A DNA stretch of 64,000 nucleotides from Pseudomonas fluorescens (GTDB taxonomy: Bacteria; Pseudomonadota; Gammaproteobacteria; Pseudomonadales; Pseudomonadaceae). The position numbers and the translations under genes are program-made. Position 1 is the first letter of the stretch. Each line of letters begins with the position of its first letter. The notes under the pieces are model-generated. The model was not told the DNA's origin, did no database searches, and was given only the letters and a program-made list of their open reading frames with translations. Below are positions 59,101 to 64,000 of this stretch, piece by piece. Location: the NCBI RefSeq assembly GCF_902498185.1, contig NZ_CABVIX010000001.1:186001-250000 (forward strand), written 5' to 3'.

Positions 59101-59538
59101 ATGACGATATGGCTGGTTGTGTCAATCATTGCCTTGATTCTCAGCCCCCTTGCGTGGCTGCGTCCCTCGCGAAATCAGAGCGTGCGGATGAATCTGCGTC
59201 TGGAGGGCAGGCGCATGGGGCTGGCCATGCAGCTGGCCCCCCAGCAGTGGCCGCACTGGCTGGGCAGGCATGCGCCTGACCCTTGCCCGCAGTACCATCG
59301 CGGACGGAGCAAAGGGCGAAGCGACACCTGGTGCTATTGGCAGCTGACGCCTGGGGTATGGCTCAACCAGTGGCGCGAGCCCTGCGACGACGCCCGGGTG
59401 CAGGCCCAGCTCGCGCGCTTGCCCGAGAGCGTCTACAAGGTCGAGGCTGGCACCCAGATGCTCGCCCTCTACTGGAGCGAGCGGGGCGAGAAATCTGTAT
59501 TGCAGGATATTGCCGAGGTACTTGAAGCACTCGCTTGA
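59101..59538 (+). CDS. Hypothetical inner-membrane-anchored protein
   Basis: The 145-residue protein has one N-terminal membrane helix (MTIWLVVSIIALILSPLAWL) and a soluble tail rich in Trp, Arg and His (QQWPHWLGRHAP, WCYWQLTPGVWLNQW). No known domain is recognised. The high third-position G/C supports it as a gene. It is divergent from the universal stress gene. Function unknown. Confidence 0.75.
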   Translation: MTIWLVVSIIALILSPLAWLRPSRNQSVRMNLRLEGRRMGLAMQLAPQQWPHWLGRHAPDPCPQYHRGRSKGRSDTWCYWQLTPGVWLNQWREPCDDARVQAQLARLPESVYKVEAGTQMLALYWSERGEKSVLQDIAEVLEALA

Positions 59539-59564
59539 GCCTGTCCCGTCAGGGCGTCAAACGG

Positions 59565-59621
59565 CACCGCGGGGCCAGCCCGCTCCCAGGCTCTGGGAGC
59601 GGGCTGGCCCCGCGGTGTTTT
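59565..59621 (+). repeat. 25-bp perfect palindrome (REP pair) acting as terminator
   Basis: Positions 59565-59589 and 59593-59617 are perfectly complementary over 25 bp with a 3-base loop (GCT), followed by TTTT. The G/C-rich arms (with CCCGCTCCCA, common in P. putida REP elements) suggest two REP units in inverted order. It follows the hypothetical gene by 26 bases. Confidence 0.8.
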
Positions 59622-59696
59622 CAACTATAGCCATCAAGGCCAGGCAGGCCGGGAACGTTTCGTTCGACTAGGACTATAGCTGCTCCTTGCCATCAC

Positions 59697-59719
59697 GCTG
59701 CAAATCCTTGCAGCTTTTT
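59697..59719 (+). terminator. Orphan intrinsic terminator upstream of fadB
   Basis: GCTGCAA (59697-59703) and TTGCAGC (59708-59714) form a perfect stem with loop ATCC, followed by TTTTT (59715-59719). It is 158 bases past the last gene and behind another strong palindrome, so it probably ends a separate transcript. Confidence 0.8.
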
Positions 59720-59812
59720 CCTCATGGCGGGTGTCTATCGCTAGCACCGAGCTGTGCCCCTGAACGCCACAAAATGACCGGAAAGTCGCGTTTTCGCCGT
59801 GCTTGAGAGCAT

Positions 59813-59841
59813 TTGACAACGTCTGGCTTTTCAGTGAATGT
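59813..59841 (+). promoter_or_regulatory. Possible fadB promoter
   Basis: A perfect -35 hexamer TTGACA (59813-59818) is followed after 17 bases by a poor -10 (GAATGT, 59836-59841). CAAAC and GTTTG (59856-59882) lie just downstream. The match is one-sided, so confidence is low. Confidence 0.35.
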
Positions 59842-59999
59842 GTGCGTACCCAAATCAAACGGGCGTATGAATTGAGCGTTTGTATGTCGAACAGCTCCTG
59901 CATATTTCCCGACTATCGCGCTGACGGGTGTGCCTGGTGGGCTTGCTCCCAGAGATCAGCGTGTACAGTTTTCAGCTTCCATATCGTGGAGATCAGTTG

Positions 60000-62147
60000 A
60001 TGATTTACGAAGGTAAAGCCATCACGGTTAAGGCTCTTGAAAGCGGCATCGTCGAGCTGCGCTTCGACCTCAAGGGTGAGTCCGTCAACAAATTCAACCG
60101 TCTGACCCTTGGCGATCTGCGCCAGGCCGTGGACGCCATCAAGGCCGACGCCGCGATCAAGGGTGTGATTGTCAGCAGTGGCAAGGACGTGTTCATCGTC
60201 GGCGCGGACATCACCGAGTTTGTCGACAACTTCAAGCTGCCCGAGGCCGAGCTGGTAGCCGGCAACCTGGAAGCCAACCGGATCTTCAGCGATTTCGAAG
60301 ACCTGCAGCTGCCGACGGTGGCCGCTATCAACGGCATCGCCCTGGGCGGTGGGCTGGAGATGTGCCTGGCGGCGGATTACCGCGTCATGGCCAGCACCGC
60401 GAAGATCGGCCTGCCGGAAGTCAAGCTGGGTATCTACCCGGGCTTCGGCGGCACCGTGCGCCTGCCGCGCCTGATCGGTGCGGACAACGCCATCGAGTGG
60501 ATTGCCTCCGGCAAGGAAAACCGTGCCGAGGAGGCCCTCAAGGTCGGCGCGGTCGATGCGGTAGTGGCGCCTGAACATCTGCAAGCCGCAGCTCTGGACC
60601 TGATCAAACGCGCCATTGCGGGCGAGTTCGACCATAAGGCCAAGCGCCAGCCCAAGCTCGACAAGCTCAAGCTCAACGCCATCGAGCAGATGATGTCGTT
60701 CGAGACCGCCAAGGGGTTCGTGGCCGGCCAGGCAGGGCCGAATTATCCAGCGCCTGTCGAAGCTATCAAGACCATCCAGAAGGCTGCCAACTTTGGCCGT
60801 GACAAGGCCATCGAAGTCGAAGCAGCAGGCTTCGCCAAGCTGGCGCGCACCTCCGTTGCCGAGAGCCTGATCGGCCTGTTCCTCAATGACCAGGAACTCA
60901 AGCGCAAGGCCAAGGCCCACGACGAGATCGCCAATCCGGTGAGGCAGGCCGCCGTGCTGGGCGCTGGCATCATGGGCGGTGGCATCGCCTATCAGTCGGC
61001 GGTCAAGGGTACGCCGATCCTGATGAAGGACATTCGCGAAGACGCTATCCAGCTGGGTCTGAACGAGGCTTCCAAGCTGCTCGGCAAGCGGGTGGAGAAG
61101 GGGCGCCTGACCCCTGCGAAGATGGCCGAGGCACTCAACGCCATTCGCCCGACCCTGTCGTACGGCGACTTCGGCAATGTCGACATCGTCGTCGAAGCCG
61201 TGGTCGAGAACCCGAAGGTCAAGCAGGCAGTGCTCGCGGAAGTGGAAGGGCAGGTCAAGGAGGGTACGATCCTGGCCTCCAACACCTCGACCATCTCCAT
61301 CAATCTGCTGGCCAAGGCCCTCAAGCGGCCGGAAGACTTCGTCGGCATGCACTTCTTCAACCCTGTGCACATGATGCCCCTGGTCGAGGTGATCCGCGGG
61401 GAGAAGTCCAGTGACGTGGCGGTCGCCACCACGGTGGCCTACGCCAAGAAGATGGGCAAGAACCCCATCGTGGTCAACGACTGCCCGGGCTTTCTGGTCA
61501 ACCGCGTGCTGTTCCCGTACTTCGGTGGTTTTGCCAAGCTGGTGAGTGCGGGCGTCGACTTCGCGCGTATCGACAAAGTGATGGAGAAGTTCGGCTGGCC
61601 GATGGGCCCGGCGTATCTCATGGACGTAGTGGGCATCGACACCGGGCATCATGGCCGGGACGTGATGGCCGAGGGCTTCCCTGACCGCATGAAGGACGAT
61701 CGCCGTTCCGCTGTCGACGCCCTGTACGAGGCCGAGCGCCTGGGCCAGAAGAACGGCAAGGGTTTCTACGCCTACGAGACCGACAAGCGCGGCAAGCCGA
61801 AGAAGGTGGCCGACCCGGCGGCGCTCGAAGTGCTCAAGCCGATCGTCTTCGAACAGCGTGAAGTGAGCGACGAAGACATCATCAACTGGATGATGATCCC
61901 GCTGTGCCTTGAAACCGTTCGTTGCCTGGAAGACGGCATTGTCGAAACCGCCGCCGAGGCCGACATGGGCCTGGTGTACGGCATCGGCTTCCCTCCCTTC
62001 CGTGGGGGCGCACTGCGCTACATCGATTCGATCGGGGTTGCCGAGTTCGTCGCCCTGGCCGACCGGTACGCCGATCTGGGGCCGCTGTACCAGCCCACCG
62101 CGAAGCTGCGTGAAATGGCCAAGAACGGCCAGCGCTTCTTCGGCTAA
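60000..62147 (+). CDS. fadB: Fatty acid oxidation complex alpha subunit (multifunctional)
   Basis: This is the 715-residue alpha subunit of the beta-oxidation complex. The N-terminal enoyl-CoA hydratase/isomerase domain has [20 protein letters not shown] and [20 protein letters not shown] (catalytic Glu residues). The NAD-binding 3-hydroxyacyl-CoA dehydrogenase domain follows with [16 protein letters not shown] (about residue 320), [22 protein letters not shown] and duplicated C-terminal domains. It assembles with FadA. ATG 60000 is the family start; upstream codons are not conserved. GGAG (59988-59991) supports it. Confidence 0.97.
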   Translation: MIYEGKAITVKALESGIVELRFDLKGESVNKFNRLTLGDLRQAVDAIKADAAIKGVIVSSGKDVFIVGADITEFVDNFKLPEAELVAGNLEANRIFSDFEDLQLPTVAAINGIALGGGLEMCLAADYRVMASTAKIGLPEVKLGIYPGFGGTVRLPRLIGADNAIEWIASGKENRAEEALKVGAVDAVVAPEHLQAAALDLIKRAIAGEFDHKAKRQPKLDKLKLNAIEQMMSFETAKGFVAGQAGPNYPAPVEAIKTIQKAANFGRDKAIEVEAAGFAKLARTSVAESLIGLFLNDQELKRKAKAHDEIANPVRQAAVLGAGIMGGGIAYQSAVKGTPILMKDIREDAIQLGLNEASKLLGKRVEKGRLTPAKMAEALNAIRPTLSYGDFGNVDIVVEAVVENPKVKQAVLAEVEGQVKEGTILASNTSTISINLLAKALKRPEDFVGMHFFNPVHMMPLVEVIRGEKSSDVAVATTVAYAKKMGKNPIVVNDCPGFLVNRVLFPYFGGFAKLVSAGVDFARIDKVMEKFGWPMGPAYLMDVVGIDTGHHGRDVMAEGFPDRMKDDRRSAVDALYEAERLGQKNGKGFYAYETDKRGKPKKVADPAALEVLKPIVFEQREVSDEDIINWMMIPLCLETVRCLEDGIVETAAEADMGLVYGIGFPPFRGGALRYIDSIGVAEFVALADRYADLGPLYQPTAKLREMAKNGQRFFG

Positions 62148-62163
62148 GCGCCCAACGATATAG

Positions 62164-63354
<1,191 letters not shown>

Positions 63355-63374
63355 CCGCGCGGGATGGACAGCAG

Positions 63375-63398
63375 CCGGGGCCTTGTGCCCCGGTTTTT
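63375..63398 (+). terminator. Terminator of fadBA
   Basis: CCGGGGC (63375-63381) and GCCCCGG (63387-63393) form a perfect stem with CTTGT loop, followed by TTTTT and then more T residues, 20 bases after the fadA stop. Confidence 0.92.
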
Positions 63399-63434
63399 GT
63401 TTTTTGCAGGATTTATTTCAAGAGGGTTATCGAC

Positions 63435-63686
63435 ATGCAGATACAGCCAGGCATATACCGGCATTACAAGGGGCCTGAGTATCGTGTGTTCGACGTCGCA
63501 CGGCACTCCGAGACCGAGGAATGGGTGGTCTACTACCAGTGTCTGTATGGTGATTACGGACGTTGGGTGCGGCCCTTGTCGATGTTTGTCGAATCCGTCG
63601 AGGTTGACGGCGAACAGGTCCCGCGCTTTGCTCTGGTCAAGGCCGAAAAGGGTATGTTCGAGCGTGCGGATGCCGAGGGCGGCTGA
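63435..63686 (+). CDS. DUF1653 family protein
   Basis: The 83-residue protein begins [19 protein letters not shown] and continues [22 protein letters not shown], typical of DUF1653, a small beta-rich domain of unknown function. It lies between fadA and topA, as in other pseudomonads. The ATG at 63435 follows an AGAGGG (63421-63426). It has its own space after the fadBA terminator. Confidence 0.88.
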   Translation: MQIQPGIYRHYKGPEYRVFDVARHSETEEWVVYYQCLYGDYGRWVRPLSMFVESVEVDGEQVPRFALVKAEKGMFERADAEGG

Positions 63687-63787
63687 GCCATCGCGCTTGA
63701 CCTCACCTTGTCGCCACTATATATAGCGGTGCCGCGTCAGGGCACCTGCCGTGTTTTTATTTTTCAGATTCAGGAATACTCCGATCC

Positions 63788-64000
63788 ATGGGCAAATCGC
63801 TGGTCATTGTGGAATCCCCGGCTAAGGCCAAGACCATCAACAAGTACCTGGGCACCCAGTACGTGGTGAAGTCGAGTATCGGCCATATCCGAGACCTCCC
63901 CACCAGTGGCTCGGCGAGCGCCTCCAAGGAGCCTGCCGCCAAGCGTGGCAAGGCTGCGGCGGGCGAGGCGCCGGCACTGTCGCCCAAGGAAAAGGCGCGC
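63788..64000 (+). CDS. topA: DNA topoisomerase I, N-terminal part (partial)
   Basis: The frame starts at ATG 63788 and is open to the window end (71 codons). [20 protein letters not shown] and [13 protein letters not shown] are the start of the Toprim domain of type IA topoisomerase I, with the acidic Glu in VESPAKAK. An alanine/lysine-rich insertion (about residues 42-71) follows, as in pseudomonad TopA. The enzyme relaxes negative supercoils. The active tyrosine lies outside the window. Confidence 0.93.
   Translation, partial: MGKSLVIVESPAKAKTINKYLGTQYVVKSSIGHIRDLPTSGSASASKEPAAKRGKAAAGEAPALSPKEKAR

Larger units (their letters stand above)
59622..59999 (+). other. Gene-free region before fadB with candidate small RNA
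   Basis: No protein gene is supported in this 378-base stretch. It contains two copies of ACTATAGC (59626-59633 and 59673-59680), a perfect terminator at 59697-59719, a consensus -35 hexamer TTGACA (59813) and an inverted repeat CAAAC/GTTTG (59856-59882). The layout suggests a short RNA of about 50-100 bases ending near 59719, followed by the fadB promoter region. Confidence 0.45.

Noticed and set aside
63757..63987. Minus-strand frame over the start of topA
   Set aside because: It is antisense to the clear Toprim start of topA and has no support.

Overview
The window is a chromosomal segment of a fluorescent Pseudomonas, most likely of the P. putida/P. entomophila group. This rests on gene content and order: gdhB-ppsR-ppsA, crfX-cmpX-sigX-oprF, nasA-nasT-nasS-pyrD-rmf, aer-acnA-rlmM, fadB-fadA-topA. 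High G+C at third positions and a PvdS-type promoter in front of a pyoverdine-precursor gene agree with it. No insertion sequence, phage, CRISPR array or rRNA operon is seen. The window opens inside gdhB and closes inside topA. Species assignment and comparisons with named strains come from recognition and memory, not from a search.

Layout. 1-9.5 kb: the 3' end of NAD-glutamate dehydrogenase, the divergent gluconeogenic pair ppsR/ppsA, an alpha/beta hydrolase, rraA, a ZntB/CorA transporter, then the cell-envelope cluster crfX-cmpX-sigX-oprF. 9.5-14.5 kb: nitrate assimilation on the minus strand (nasS, nasT, nasA and a phosphatase-kinase fusion). The nasA leader carries an ANTAR-type hexaloop hairpin followed by an intrinsic terminator, the arrangement expected for NasT antitermination. 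14.5-20.7 kb: pyrD, rmf with a structured leader, rlmKL behind a run of hairpins, dacB and a YggL-family gene. 20.7-25 kb: a BvgAS/EvgAS-like phosphorelay pair. 25.3-29.2 kb: dgt, a yqjD-yqjE-yqjK-like membrane operon, a small glutaredoxin-like gene and an RluA-family pseudouridine synthase. 29.2-35 kb: aer (with a FliA-type promoter), acnA and rlmM.

35-42 kb holds a block of different character between rlmM and tusA: the disulfide-exchange operon dsbD-dsbE-dsbG, the divergent two-component pair dsbR-dsbS, and pvdH with an exact PvdS promoter. From memory, rlmM and tusA are adjacent in P. aeruginosa, so this block looks like an insertion or relocation. 42-50 kb: tusA, pdxB, a small conserved-looking protein, an ABC exporter, a chemoreceptor, tRNA-Pro(CGG), a small lipoprotein and moaB-moeA. 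50-59.5 kb: a glycosyltransferase, yegS, cheV (second FliA-type promoter), a MOSC protein, slt, uup, a universal stress protein and a membrane protein. 59.5-64 kb: a 25-bp perfect palindrome, a possible small RNA with its own terminator, then fadB-fadA (fatty acid beta-oxidation), a DUF1653 gene and the start of topA.

The genes are mostly housekeeping: central carbon metabolism, rRNA modification, envelope integrity, redox folding, chemotaxis and cofactor synthesis. The most informative signals lie between genes: the NasT leader, the rmf and rlmL/rlmM leaders, direct repeats at dsbD/dsbR, the PvdS box, two FliA promoters and the region before fadB.
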